From positions 73,343-79,546 of the forward strand of contig KL569414.1 in the NCBI GenBank assembly GCA_000715685.1: a stretch of DNA of 6,204 nt, written 5' to 3'. Of this stretch, positions 1 through 4,464 are shown piece after piece (the stretch's first letter is position 1; each line of letters opens with the position of its first letter). The notes beneath the pieces are model-generated. The model saw only the letters and a list, made by a program, of their open reading frames with translations, searched no databases and had not been told where the DNA came from. This DNA comes from Streptomyces lilacinus. GTDB taxonomy: Bacteria > Actinomycetota > Actinomycetes > Streptomycetales > Streptomycetaceae. The position numbers and the translations under genes were made by a program.

Positions 1-324
1 ACCCAGATCGTCGTCCAGCGCCACTGGGGCCTCTCCGAGCGGCTCGCCGAGCACGCGGTGCTGCTGGTCTCCGAGCTCGTCGGCAACGCCGTCCGCCACA
101 CCGGGGCGCGCACCTTCGGGCTGCGCCTGCACCGTCGGCGCGGCTGGCTGCGCGTCGAGGTGCGCGACCCCTCGCGGGGGCTGCCCTGCCTGCTGCCGGT
201 GCGCGAGCTGGACACCAGCGGCCGCGGCCTCTTCCTCGTCGACAAGCTCTCCGACCGGTGGGGCGTGGACCTGCAGGCGCGCGGGAAGACGACCTGGTTC
301 GAGATGCGCGTCGGGGAGCGGTGA
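1..324 (+). CDS. RsbW-like ATP-binding regulatory protein (HATPase_c), 3' part
   Basis: This is the C-terminal 107 residues of a histidine-kinase-like ATPase of the small stand-alone type (anti-sigma factor/SpoIIAB-RsbW class). The start lies upstream of the window, and the frame is open from base 1. The N box is visible as ELVGNAVRHT, with E25, N29 and H33 of the visible part. It is followed by a G1-like VRDPSRGLP (D56) and a G2-like SGRGLFLVDKLSDRWG (residues 73-88). Stand-alone proteins of this family bind ATP. They either sequester a sigma factor or phosphorylate an anti-sigma antagonist, and are very numerous in Streptomyces. No sensor or phosphatase domain is visible, but one could be fused N-terminally outside the window. 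The partner cannot be read from here, since neither a sigma factor nor a STAS antagonist lies downstream. The gene ends with TGA and is followed by a terminator. Family assignment is confident; the specific role is unknown. Confidence 0.88.
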   Translation, partial: TQIVVQRHWGLSERLAEHAVLLVSELVGNAVRHTGARTFGLRLHRRRGWLRVEVRDPSRGLPCLLPVRELDTSGRGLFLVDKLSDRWGVDLQARGKTTWFEMRVGER

Positions 325-330
325 CCGCGG

Positions 331-350
331 CCTCGCGCGCGTACGCGAGG
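331..350. other. small inverted repeat just after the ATPase gene
   Basis: CCTCGCG and CGCGAGG flank a 6-base loop, giving a perfect 7-bp stem beginning seven bases after the stop codon. The heptamer GTACGCG occurs here (341-347) and again at 361-367. It has no T-tract and may be an accessory terminator hairpin or mRNA 3'-end stabiliser ahead of the stronger hairpin at 372-419. Confidence 0.35.
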
Positions 351-371
351 AGAGGTCCCCGTACGCGGACG

Positions 372-419
372 CGAAGAGGCCCCCGGGCGCCGGAGTGCGG
401 CGGGGCGGGGGCCTCTTCG
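372..419 (+). terminator. strong stem-loop terminator after the ATPase gene
   Basis: A perfect 13-bp stem (CGAAGAGGCCCCC at 372-384 pairs with 407-419) encloses a 22-base GC-rich loop. No U-tract follows, which is usual for Streptomyces intrinsic terminators. It lies about 48 bases after the stop codon of the RsbW-like gene, so transcription of that gene probably ends here. Expression of the amidase gene then starts afresh further on. Confidence 0.8.
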
Positions 420-534
420 GGTGGCCGCGGGGAAATCGGGGTGTGCCCCACGGCGGTGTCGGCGACCTGGCCCGGGTCAATGGGGGTCGCTGTCGTCGAC
501 TATGTCATGAGGAATGCGCCGGGACCAAAGCGAA

Positions 535-552
535 ACCTTGAGAATCCAAGGT
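535..552. promoter_or_regulatory. operator-like dyad ACCTTG-N6-CAAGGT
   Basis: A perfect 6+6 bp inverted repeat with a 6-base spacer lies about 30 bases upstream of the AT-rich promoter patch. Its left arm overlaps TTGAGA (538-543), which is one mismatch from a TTGACA -35, but no good -10 follows at normal spacing. The symmetry and size suit a dimeric regulator site. The form resembles dyads used by MerR-type proteins, but that comparison is only suggestive. Confidence 0.35.
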
Positions 553-583
553 GAGGTGCGCCACGGATCTTGCATTCTATTAA

Positions 584-612
584 TTAACGACCGGTAGGTC
601 TTTTGTTTATGT
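584..612 (+). promoter_or_regulatory. candidate promoter for the amidase/EF-hand genes
   Basis: TTAACG (584-589) and TTATGT (607-612) are separated by 17 bases, a plausible but imperfect HrdB/sigma-70-type pair. They would start transcription near 619, giving a leader of about 18 bases before the ATG at 637. The pair lies in the only AT-rich stretch of the window. Between the two boxes is GACC-GGTA-GGTC (589-600), a small dyad that could be an operator. An alternative-sigma promoter in the same patch cannot be excluded. Confidence 0.35.
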
Positions 613-636
613 AGGTGCCACGGAACGGGAGTCCTC

Positions 637-1146
637 ATGGAGCAGCCGCCCACCACGACCGCGCCCTACCCGCCGACCCACTGGATCCCGGCGAACAGCG
701 CCAACTACACGGTCTCGAGCCGCCCCGCCGCCCACCCCGTCGAATACGTCGTCGTGCACGTCACCCAGGAGACCTTCGGGGACGCGATGCGGATCTTCCG
801 CGACGCCCGGTCCAAGGTCTCCGCGCACTACATGGTCGCCTCCGCCGACGGATACATCGCCCAGTTCGTCCGCGAGAAGGACATCGCCTGGCACGCCGGC
901 AACTGGGACTACAACACCCGCAGCATCGGCATCGAGCACGAGGGCTGGATCGACCGGCCCGAGTACTTCACCGACGCCCTCTACCGCGCCTCCGCCCGGC
1001 TCACCGCCGCCGTCTGCGACCGCTACGGCATCCCCCGGACCCGCGAGCGCATCATCGGCCACGTCGAGGTGCCCGGATCCACCCACGACGACCCCGGGCC
1101 GCACTGGGACTGGGACCGTTATCTGCGGCTGGTGACCGGCGGCTAA
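637..1146 (+). CDS. N-acetylmuramoyl-L-alanine amidase domain protein (Ami_2/PGRP fold)
   Basis: This 169-residue protein consists almost wholly of an amidase_2/peptidoglycan-recognition domain. Such enzymes use zinc to cut the bond between N-acetylmuramic acid and the L-alanine of the stem peptide. Expected ligands are visible: H41 in VVVHVTQ, H142 in GHVEVPG, and D152 in HDDPGPHWDWD. E100 in SIGIEHEG is the likely catalytic glutamate. The motifs AHYMVASADG, WHAGNW and GIPRTRERIIGHVE are typical of the fold. The ATG at 637 follows GGGAG (627-631) at five bases. No signal peptide, lipobox or membrane helix is visible. The N-terminus is polar and rich in Pro/Thr (PPTTTAPYPP), and no separate cell-wall-binding domain is present. 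The protein is therefore either cytoplasmic (muropeptide recycling), exported by an unusual route, or released on lysis. An EF-hand gene follows 39 bases downstream and is probably cotranscribed. Confidence 0.9.
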   Translation: MEQPPTTTAPYPPTHWIPANSANYTVSSRPAAHPVEYVVVHVTQETFGDAMRIFRDARSKVSAHYMVASADGYIAQFVREKDIAWHAGNWDYNTRSIGIEHEGWIDRPEYFTDALYRASARLTAAVCDRYGIPRTRERIIGHVEVPGSTHDDPGPHWDWDRYLRLVTGG

Positions 1147-1185
1147 TCTGTGCCGGTCAACCAAGCACACCAAGGGGAGGCCCAC

Positions 1186-1416
1186 ATGGCCGACATCACC
1201 GACGAGGCGCGCCTGGCCGAGGCCCGCAAGGCCTTCGACCGCTTCGACGTCGACGGCGACGGGTTCATCACGGCCGCCGAGTACAAGAGCGTCATGGCTC
1301 AGCTCGGCGACTTCCAGGTCACCGAGACCGTCGCCCAGGCGATCATCAACAAGAAGGACGGCAACGGAGACGGCGTCCTGTCCTTCGACGAGTTCTGGGC
1401 CTCCCTGAACCACTGA
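1186..1416 (+). CDS. small EF-hand calcium-binding protein (CabB/CabC-like)
   Basis: This 76-residue protein carries two canonical EF-hands and little else. Loop 1 is D21-V-D-G-D-G-F-I-T-A-A-E32, and loop 2 is D58-G-N-G-D-G-V-L-S-F-D-E69. Both have all the expected acidic ligands, the central glycine and the final glutamate, so each should bind Ca2+. The chosen ATG follows AAGGGGAGG (1172-1180) at five bases. A GTG at 1150 in the same frame has no comparable ribosome binding site and would add 12 unlikely residues. Streptomyces encode several such proteins (Cab proteins), and one, CabC, has been tied to calcium control of spore germination and aerial growth. I recognise the family but cannot say which member this is. 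Its position directly after an amidase gene suggests, without proving, a link between calcium and wall hydrolysis or remodelling. There is no signal peptide, so it is likely cytoplasmic. Confidence 0.92.
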   Translation: MADITDEARLAEARKAFDRFDVDGDGFITAAEYKSVMAQLGDFQVTETVAQAIINKKDGNGDGVLSFDEFWASLNH

Positions 1417-1429
1417 TCGCCGTGGAGCG

Positions 1430-1446
1430 GACCCGGCCGCCGGGTC
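1430..1446. terminator. short hairpin between convergent genes
   Basis: GACCCGG and CCGGGTC form a perfect 7-bp stem around a CCG loop, 13 bases after the EF-hand stop. The stem includes two bases of the stop codon of the minus-strand gene. Being symmetrical, it could end transcription from both directions. It has no T-tract on either side. Confidence 0.55.
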
Positions 1447-1753
1447 AGCGCCAGCCCCTGCGCTGCGCGCCGGCCCGACGCCGCCGGTCGTTGCACAGCA
1501 GGCAGCGCCCCCAGCCCGACGGCAGCGGGTCGTCCTCGTCCCCGTACAGCGGGTCCACCGGGCCCCGGGGATGCTCCGGGCAGCCCGTGGCCCCCGCCCC
1601 GGCGCCCAGCGCGGCCGCCGCGGCCAGCGCCCGGCGCAGCGCGTCGAGGAGCTGGTCGGCCTCGTGGGGCGCGGGGCTGGCGTCGAGGGAGAAGGCGATG
1701 TCCGAGGCGGTGTTCAGCGCGCTCTGGAGTTCGCGCAGGTCTGCGTAACTCAT
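1445..1753 (-). CDS. conserved-type hypothetical protein with CxxH...CxxC zinc-like motif
   Basis: I do not recognise a named family. Starting from the ATG at 1753-1751 the product has 102 residues. An N-terminal half (residues 1-50) looks helical and amphipathic (DLRELQSALNTA, ADQLLDALRRALAAAAAL). A C-terminal half contains C58-P-E-H61 and, 22 residues later, C84-L-L-C87, a spacing suited to a small zinc ribbon or knuckle. It ends in a strongly basic tail (NDRRRRAGAQRRGWR), which could touch nucleic acid. The frame also opens ten codons earlier with TTG (1783), but the ATG beginning MSYADLRELQ is more natural. No clear Shine-Dalgarno precedes it. The gene converges on the EF-hand gene and diverges from cutA across 62 bases. 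The opposite-strand frames here give only Arg/Pro/Gly-rich shadow translations, supporting this strand. Function: unknown. Confidence 0.7.
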   Translation of the reverse strand: MSYADLRELQSALNTASDIAFSLDASPAPHEADQLLDALRRALAAAAALGAGAGATGCPEHPRGPVDPLYGDEDDPLPSGWGRCLLCNDRRRRAGAQRRGWR

Positions 1754-1776
1754 GCTCGCGAGCGTACGCGGCACCA

Positions 1777-1808
1777 CTGACAACGCCGCCGGCCCGCTGG
1801 GGTACGGT
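1777..1808 (+). promoter_or_regulatory. candidate promoter of cutA, leaderless type
   Basis: CTGACA (1777-1782), one mismatch from TTGACA, lies 20 bases before TACGGT (1803-1808), which fits the TAnnnT -10 of Streptomyces HrdB promoters. The -10 ends seven bases before the cutA ATG, so transcription would begin at or next to the start codon. No Shine-Dalgarno is visible upstream, in keeping with a leaderless message. The spacer is longer than ideal. Confidence 0.4.
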
Positions 1809-1815
1809 CGGCGCC

Positions 1816-2145
1816 ATGCCGCAGGACGACCACTACCTGGTGGTGGCCACCACCACCGACAGCGCGGACGGGGCGCGGGCCCTGGCCGCGGGCGCGGTCG
1901 AGCGCCGCCTCGCCGCGTGCGCCCAGATCGACGGCCCCCTCATCAGCGTCTACCGCTGGCGGGGCGCGATCGAGACCGCCACCGAGTGGCGGGTGAGCCT
2001 CAAGACCACCGTCGCCCGCTACCCCGAGCTCGAGGCCCACCTCAAGGCCGAACACTCCTACGACGAACCCGAGATCATCGCCACCGACGTCGTGGCGGGC
2101 AGCGCGGGCTATCTGGCGTGGCTACGGACGGAGACCGCTCCGTAG
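1816..2145 (+). CDS. cutA: CutA1-family protein (divalent cation tolerance)
   Basis: This 109-residue protein matches the CutA1 family in length and along its whole course. VVATTTDSADGARALA begins the ferredoxin-like fold. ERRLAACAQI (residues about 29-38) carries the typical RLAACA stretch, SVYRWRGAIETATEW the central strands, and HSYDEPEIIATDV the conserved family core. CutA1 proteins form very stable trimers. The name comes from an Escherichia coli copper-tolerance locus, but the biochemical role is still unsettled in most organisms. The ATG at 1816 lacks a Shine-Dalgarno and has a -10-like box seven bases upstream, so the message may be leaderless. The stop TAG lies inside the right arm of a hairpin (2121-2146), and the VOC gene begins 17 bases later. 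No metal-transport gene is adjacent, so the context does not support a copper role in particular. Confidence 0.93.
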   Translation: MPQDDHYLVVATTTDSADGARALAAGAVERRLAACAQIDGPLISVYRWRGAIETATEWRVSLKTTVARYPELEAHLKAEHSYDEPEIIATDVVAGSAGYLAWLRTETAP

Positions 2146-2146
2146 C
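2121..2146 (+). other. hairpin spanning the cutA stop codon
   Basis: GCTACGGA (2121-2128) pairs perfectly with TCCGTAGC (2139-2146) around a 10-base loop. The right arm contains the cutA stop TAG. It could be a weak terminator separating cutA from the next gene, or a chance structure in coding sequence. The -10-like box of the VOC gene begins four bases after it. Confidence 0.35.
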
Positions 2147-2149
2147 GCA

Positions 2150-2155
2150 TAGTGT
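2150..2155 (+). promoter_or_regulatory. -10-like box for the VOC gene, leaderless geometry
   Basis: TAGTGT matches TAnnnT and ends seven bases before the ATG at 2163, the same geometry as at cutA. No convincing -35 is seen at the expected distance, and no Shine-Dalgarno precedes the ATG. Readthrough from cutA is the alternative source of transcript. Confidence 0.3.
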
Positions 2156-2162
2156 CGCCCCC

Positions 2163-2531
2163 ATGGGGATCACACACGTCCAGCTCTTCTCGGTACCGGT
2201 GGCGGACCAGGAGCGTGCCAGGGAGTTCTACGTCGACACCGTCGGGTTCGAGCTGCTCGCGGACCAGCCGGGCGTCCACGGGCGCTGGCTGCAGGTCGCG
2301 CCCAAGGGCGCCGACACCAGCCTCGTCCTGGTGGACTGGTTCCCCACCATGCCCCCCGGCAGCGTGCGCGGCCTGCTGCTGCGCACCACCGACGTCGAGG
2401 CCGACTGCGCCCGGCTGCGGGAGCGCGGCGTACGGGTCGACGGTCCCAAGGCCACGCCGTGGGGCCGGCAGGCGAGCTTCGCCGACCCCGACGGCAACAT
2501 CCTCGGCCTCAACCAGCTGCCGGAAGGCTGA
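2163..2531 (+). CDS. VOC-superfamily (glyoxalase/bleomycin-resistance fold) protein
   Basis: This 122-residue protein has two beta-alpha-beta-beta-beta modules of the vicinal oxygen chelate fold. The first half shows HVQLFSVPVADQERAREFY and VGFELL. The second shows TTDVEADCARLRERGVRV and ends in SFADPDGNILGLNQL. H5 sits where the first metal ligand normally lies. However, the residue usually His at the start of the second module appears to be Gly70, and the usual C-terminal Glu in the GNxxEL motif is Gly115. The metal centre of dioxygenase or glyoxalase members is therefore probably absent. That favours a ligand-binding or drug-binding role, though alignment by eye may be off by a residue. 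The ATG at 2163 fits the family N-terminus; an in-frame opening back to 1752 is non-coding-like. It is followed by repeats and then the promoter of an MFS gene, so it may be a single-gene unit or a cutA readthrough partner. Confidence 0.87.
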   Translation: MGITHVQLFSVPVADQERAREFYVDTVGFELLADQPGVHGRWLQVAPKGADTSLVLVDWFPTMPPGSVRGLLLRTTDVEADCARLRERGVRVDGPKATPWGRQASFADPDGNILGLNQLPEG

Positions 2532-2568
2532 CACCGGCCGGAGCCTGACACCGGCCGGAAGGCTGACA
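2519..2568 (+). repeat. short direct repeats across the VOC stop codon
   Basis: GCCGGAAGGCTGACA occurs at 2519-2533 and again, identically, at 2554-2568. Between them is a partial third copy (GCCTGACACCGGCCGGA, 2543-2559, against 2526-2542, 16 of 17 identical). The repeating unit is 17-18 bases and contains the palindrome CCGGCCGG (2534-2541, 2551-2558). The first copy includes the VOC stop TGA. This looks like local duplication by slippage at the gene end; the palindromes could add transcript 3'-end structure. Confidence 0.75.
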
Positions 2569-2580
2569 GCAACCACCCTC

Positions 2581-2609
2581 TTGTCGGCGGCATCCGCCGC
2601 TGCTAGGAA
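2581..2609 (+). promoter_or_regulatory. promoter of the first MFS transporter gene
   Basis: TTGTCG (2581-2586) and TAGGAA (2604-2609) are 17 bases apart, the best sigma-70/HrdB-type promoter in the window. Transcription should begin near 2616, leaving a leader of about 100 bases before the ATG at 2718. The spacer is almost filled by a perfect inverted repeat, and tandem direct repeats lie over the predicted start point, so the promoter is probably regulated. Confidence 0.6.
2585..2599. promoter_or_regulatory. operator-like palindrome inside the MFS promoter spacer
   Basis: CGGCGG-CAT-CCGCCG is a perfect 6-bp inverted repeat around three bases, lying between the -35 and -10 boxes. A repressor bound here would block RNA polymerase directly. 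The binding protein is unknown. No regulator gene adjoins the promoter on this side; the nearest regulator is the AraC-type gene downstream of the transporter. In GC-rich DNA such short palindromes also arise by chance, so position is the main support. Confidence 0.45.
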
Positions 2610-2611
2610 TG

Positions 2612-2641
2612 TCGCTGCACGCAAGCTCGCTGCACGAACGC
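2612..2641 (+). repeat. tandem 15-bp direct repeat at the MFS transcription start
   Basis: TCGCTGCACGCAAGC (2612-2626) is followed directly by TCGCTGCACGAACGC (2627-2641), 13 of 15 identical with a perfect 10-base core TCGCTGCACG. The pair covers the predicted start site and early leader. Tandem direct repeats at about this spacing are how AraC-type regulators often bind, and an AraC-type gene lies 1.8 kb downstream. That link is inference only. Confidence 0.55.
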
Positions 2642-2682
2642 ATAGCGATTTTGCCCCCGTTGTCACCGCGCGCGGCAGTCCC

Positions 2683-2707
2683 CCCTGGTGCCCGCCACGC
2701 GCCAGGG
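2683..2707 (+). other. leader hairpin overlapping the MFS ribosome binding site
   Basis: CCCTGGTG (2683-2690) can pair with CGCCAGGG (2700-2707), with one G-U pair and a nine-base loop. The right arm takes in the start of the purine-rich ribosome binding site AGGGAGGGGA (2704-2713). A run of six C (2680-2685) could pair instead with the G-rich part of the site. This may lower translation initiation, but no ligand-binding RNA fold is recognisable. Confidence 0.3.
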
Positions 2708-2717
2708 AGGGGAACGC

Positions 2718-4412
2718 ATGGCCCGCGCGCGACGGCACCGGAACACCCCCCGCACCGCTCCCGCGGGCGGCGGCTTCGCCCGCCCCGTCGTGTTCTGGGC
2801 CGGCGCCGCGGCCTGCACGGCCGGGGCCCTGCTCCACCTGCCCATGTACCTCCACGCCCGGCACATGGGCTACCGCATGGCCGGCATGCCCGTCGACGCC
2901 GCCATGCTCACCGGCATGGCGCTGATCGCCGTCGGCGTGACCGCCGTGATCGCCGGGCTGCTGCCCCGGGGGGCCGACGCCCTGCGCCGGCAGGTCGCCT
3001 CCGTACGGGTGCGGGCCGTCGACGACGCCCCGCTGCGCCCCGCCCACGTCGCGCTGCTGGCCGTCCTCTCGCTCGCGGTGACCATCGACGTGATGAAGCC
3101 GATGACGCTGTCCTTCGTCGTCCCCGGCGTCGCCAAGGAGTACGGGCTGGCCTCGCCGCTCAACCCCGGCGGCGACGTCCCCGTCTCCTGGCTCCCGCTG
3201 GCCGGCATCGCCGGCACCATGACCGGCTCGTTCCTGTGGGGCCGGCTGGGCGACCGCATCGGCCGGCGCGGCTCGATCCTGCTGGCCGGGGTGCTCTTCG
3301 CGACGACGGCGGTGTGCGGCGCCATGCCGAGCTTCTCCTGGAACGTCGTCATGTGCTTCCTCATGGGCACGGCGGCCGGCGGCCTCATCCCCATCGCCTT
3401 CACCCTGCTCGTGGAGACGGTCCCGCAGCGCCACCGCGGCTGGCTCATGGTGCTCATCGGCGGCAACGTCACCGTCGCCTACATCCTCACCAGCTGGCTC
3501 GCGGCCACCCTCACCCCCACCTACAGCTGGCGCGTGCTGTGGCTGGTCGGCCTGCCGACCGGCCTGCTGCTCATCCTGCTCAACCGCTGGATCCCCGAGT
3601 CCCCCCGCTACCTCCTGGCCACCGGCCGCACCGAGGAGGCCCGACGGGTCCTCGCCCGCTACGGCTCCACCGTGAGCGAGGCCGCCGAGGCCGCCCGAGC
3701 CGCCGAGACGGACCGAGCCACCGAGACGGACCGGGGCGGTGCGGACGCGGCCGCCGCCGGGCCCGTACGCACCGGCTACCGGCGGCTGTTCGCCGCGGCC
3801 TTCCGCGGGCCCACCCTGGCCCTGACCGTCCTCGCCGTCGGCGCAGGGCTGATGGCCCACGGCTTCCAGATGTGGCTGCCCACCAACCTCGGTCGGCTCG
3901 GCATCACCGAGGTCTCCTCCGACCGCGTCCTGCGCGACAGCGCCCTGATCAGCCTGCCGCTCAACGTGCTGACCGCCCTGCTCTACGGACTGTGGAGCAG
4001 TCGGCGCACCGTCATCGCGCTCGCCGGCCTCACCGCCGCCGCGCTCGTCGCCCTCGCGACCCTCGCCGAGACCGTCGCCGGACACGGGCTGCTGCTCCGG
4101 CTGTTGCTGCTGGTCCCGCTGTGGGGCATCAGCGCGACCGCCGCCGTCATGGCGGCCTACAGCTCCGAGGCCTACCCCACCCCGCTGCGCGCCCTGGGCA
4201 CCAGCTGGGCCGCCGGCACCAGCAAGGTCGGGGGCGTGCTGATCCTCGCCCTGTCCGTCGCCGCCGTCGCCGTGCCCCCGCTCGGGGTGACCGCCCTGCT
4301 CGGTGCCGTCCCGTTGGCCCTGGCCGCCGTCGCCTTCGCCCTCTTCGGCCCCGAGACGCGCGGGCGCCGGCTCGACGAGATCGTCCCCGACCGGATCCCC
4401 GCCCGTGCCTGA
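2718..4412 (+). CDS. MFS transporter, sugar/metabolite porter type with N-terminal two-helix extension
   Basis: This 564-residue inner-membrane secondary transporter, presumably a proton-coupled carrier, shows the main sugar-porter family signatures. These are WGRLGDRIGRRG (motif A, residues 174-185), PESPRYLL (293-300) after the sixth core helix, SSEAYPTPLRALG (482-494) and a terminal GPETRGRRLDEI (544-555). The core begins near residue 110 with VTIDVMKPMTLSFVVPG. Ahead of it are two further hydrophobic segments (about 22-45 and 61-83), joined by HARHMGYRMAGMPVDAAML, giving about 14 helices instead of 12. A long cytoplasmic loop (about 303-357) is Ala/Glu/Arg-rich. The ATG at 2718 follows AGGGAGGGGA (2704-2713). 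The frame opens earlier with GTG at 2688, which has no ribosome binding site. The promoter and operator-like sites upstream suggest control. Substrate is not deducible; sugar, aromatic acid or other organic acid are all possible. Confidence 0.88.
   Translation: MARARRHRNTPRTAPAGGGFARPVVFWAGAAACTAGALLHLPMYLHARHMGYRMAGMPVDAAMLTGMALIAVGVTAVIAGLLPRGADALRRQVASVRVRAVDDAPLRPAHVALLAVLSLAVTIDVMKPMTLSFVVPGVAKEYGLASPLNPGGDVPVSWLPLAGIAGTMTGSFLWGRLGDRIGRRGSILLAGVLFATTAVCGAMPSFSWNVVMCFLMGTAAGGLIPIAFTLLVETVPQRHRGWLMVLIGGNVTVAYILTSWLAATLTPTYSWRVLWLVGLPTGLLLILLNRWIPESPRYLLATGRTEEARRVLARYGSTVSEAAEAARAAETDRATETDRGGADAAAAGPVRTGYRRLFAAAFRGPTLALTVLAVGAGLMAHGFQMWLPTNLGRLGITEVSSDRVLRDSALISLPLNVLTALLYGLWSSRRTVIALAGLTAAALVALATLAETVAGHGLLLRLLLLVPLWGISATAAVMAAYSSEAYPTPLRALGTSWAAGTSKVGGVLILALSVAAVAVPPLGVTALLGAVPLALAAVAFALFGPETRGRRLDEIVPDRIPARA
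3699..3734 (+). repeat. 18-bp in-frame tandem repeat in the MFS central loop
   Basis: Two adjacent 18-base units (3699-3716, 3717-3734; 16 of 18 identical) encode AAETDR and ATETDR in the cytoplasmic loop between the two halves of the transporter. The preceding codons are also Ala/Glu/Arg-rich. This is consistent with slippage expansion in an unstructured linker, where length change is tolerated. Confidence 0.6.
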
Positions 4413-4424
4413 GCGCCCGCCCCA

Positions 4425-4440
4425 GCGGCGCCCCCGCCGC
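4425..4440 (+). terminator. weak hairpin after the MFS gene
   Basis: GCGGCG and CGCCGC form a 6-bp stem with a four-base loop, 12 bases after the MFS stop. No T-tract follows and the surroundings are all G+C, so this may be incidental. If functional it would partly insulate the AraC-type gene 25 bases further on. Confidence 0.3.
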
Positions 4441-4452
4441 CGGCACCCGCCC

Positions 4453-4458
4453 GATACT
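4453..4458 (+). promoter_or_regulatory. -10-like box for the AraC-type gene
   Basis: GATACT (4/6 to TATAAT) ends six bases before the ATG at 4465, in otherwise G+C-rich DNA. No -35 is recognisable and no Shine-Dalgarno precedes the ATG, so a leaderless start or readthrough from the MFS gene are the alternatives. Confidence 0.3.
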
Positions 4459-4464
4459 GAGGGC

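Larger units (their letters stand above)
420..636. other. intergenic region upstream of the amidase gene
   Basis: The space from 325 to 636 carries no convincing gene. The frames that cross it have no family resemblance and poor starts. After the terminator it holds a fairly ordinary GC-rich stretch up to about 530, then a dyad at 535-552. An unusually AT-rich patch (570-612, about one third GC) follows, and then the ribosome binding site of the amidase gene. The AT-rich patch includes TTAATTAA (580-587), a rare 8-mer in a genome of this composition. The region most likely contains the promoter and control sites of the amidase/EF-hand pair. Confidence 0.6.

Noticed and set aside
331..419. Two hairpins in a row considered as a CRISPR-like or transposon end structure
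   Set aside because: There is no repeated spacer pattern, transposase or target duplication; a simple terminator explains them.
511..536. GGAAT word as a possible SigR-type promoter
   Set aside because: No GTT occurs at the required distance, so the second half of the motif is missing.
258..554. Small plus-strand frame in the intergenic region before the amidase gene
   Set aside because: It starts inside the ATPase gene, runs through the terminator hairpin and has no ribosome binding site or recognisable features.
607..1413. Minus-strand open frame over the amidase and EF-hand genes
   Set aside because: Val/Gly/Asp-rich shadow of two confidently identified plus-strand genes.
615..1748. Plus-strand Arg/Pro-rich open frame running from the amidase to the cutA promoter
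   Set aside because: Wrong-frame translation of several genes; no domain, no ribosome binding site and typical shadow composition.
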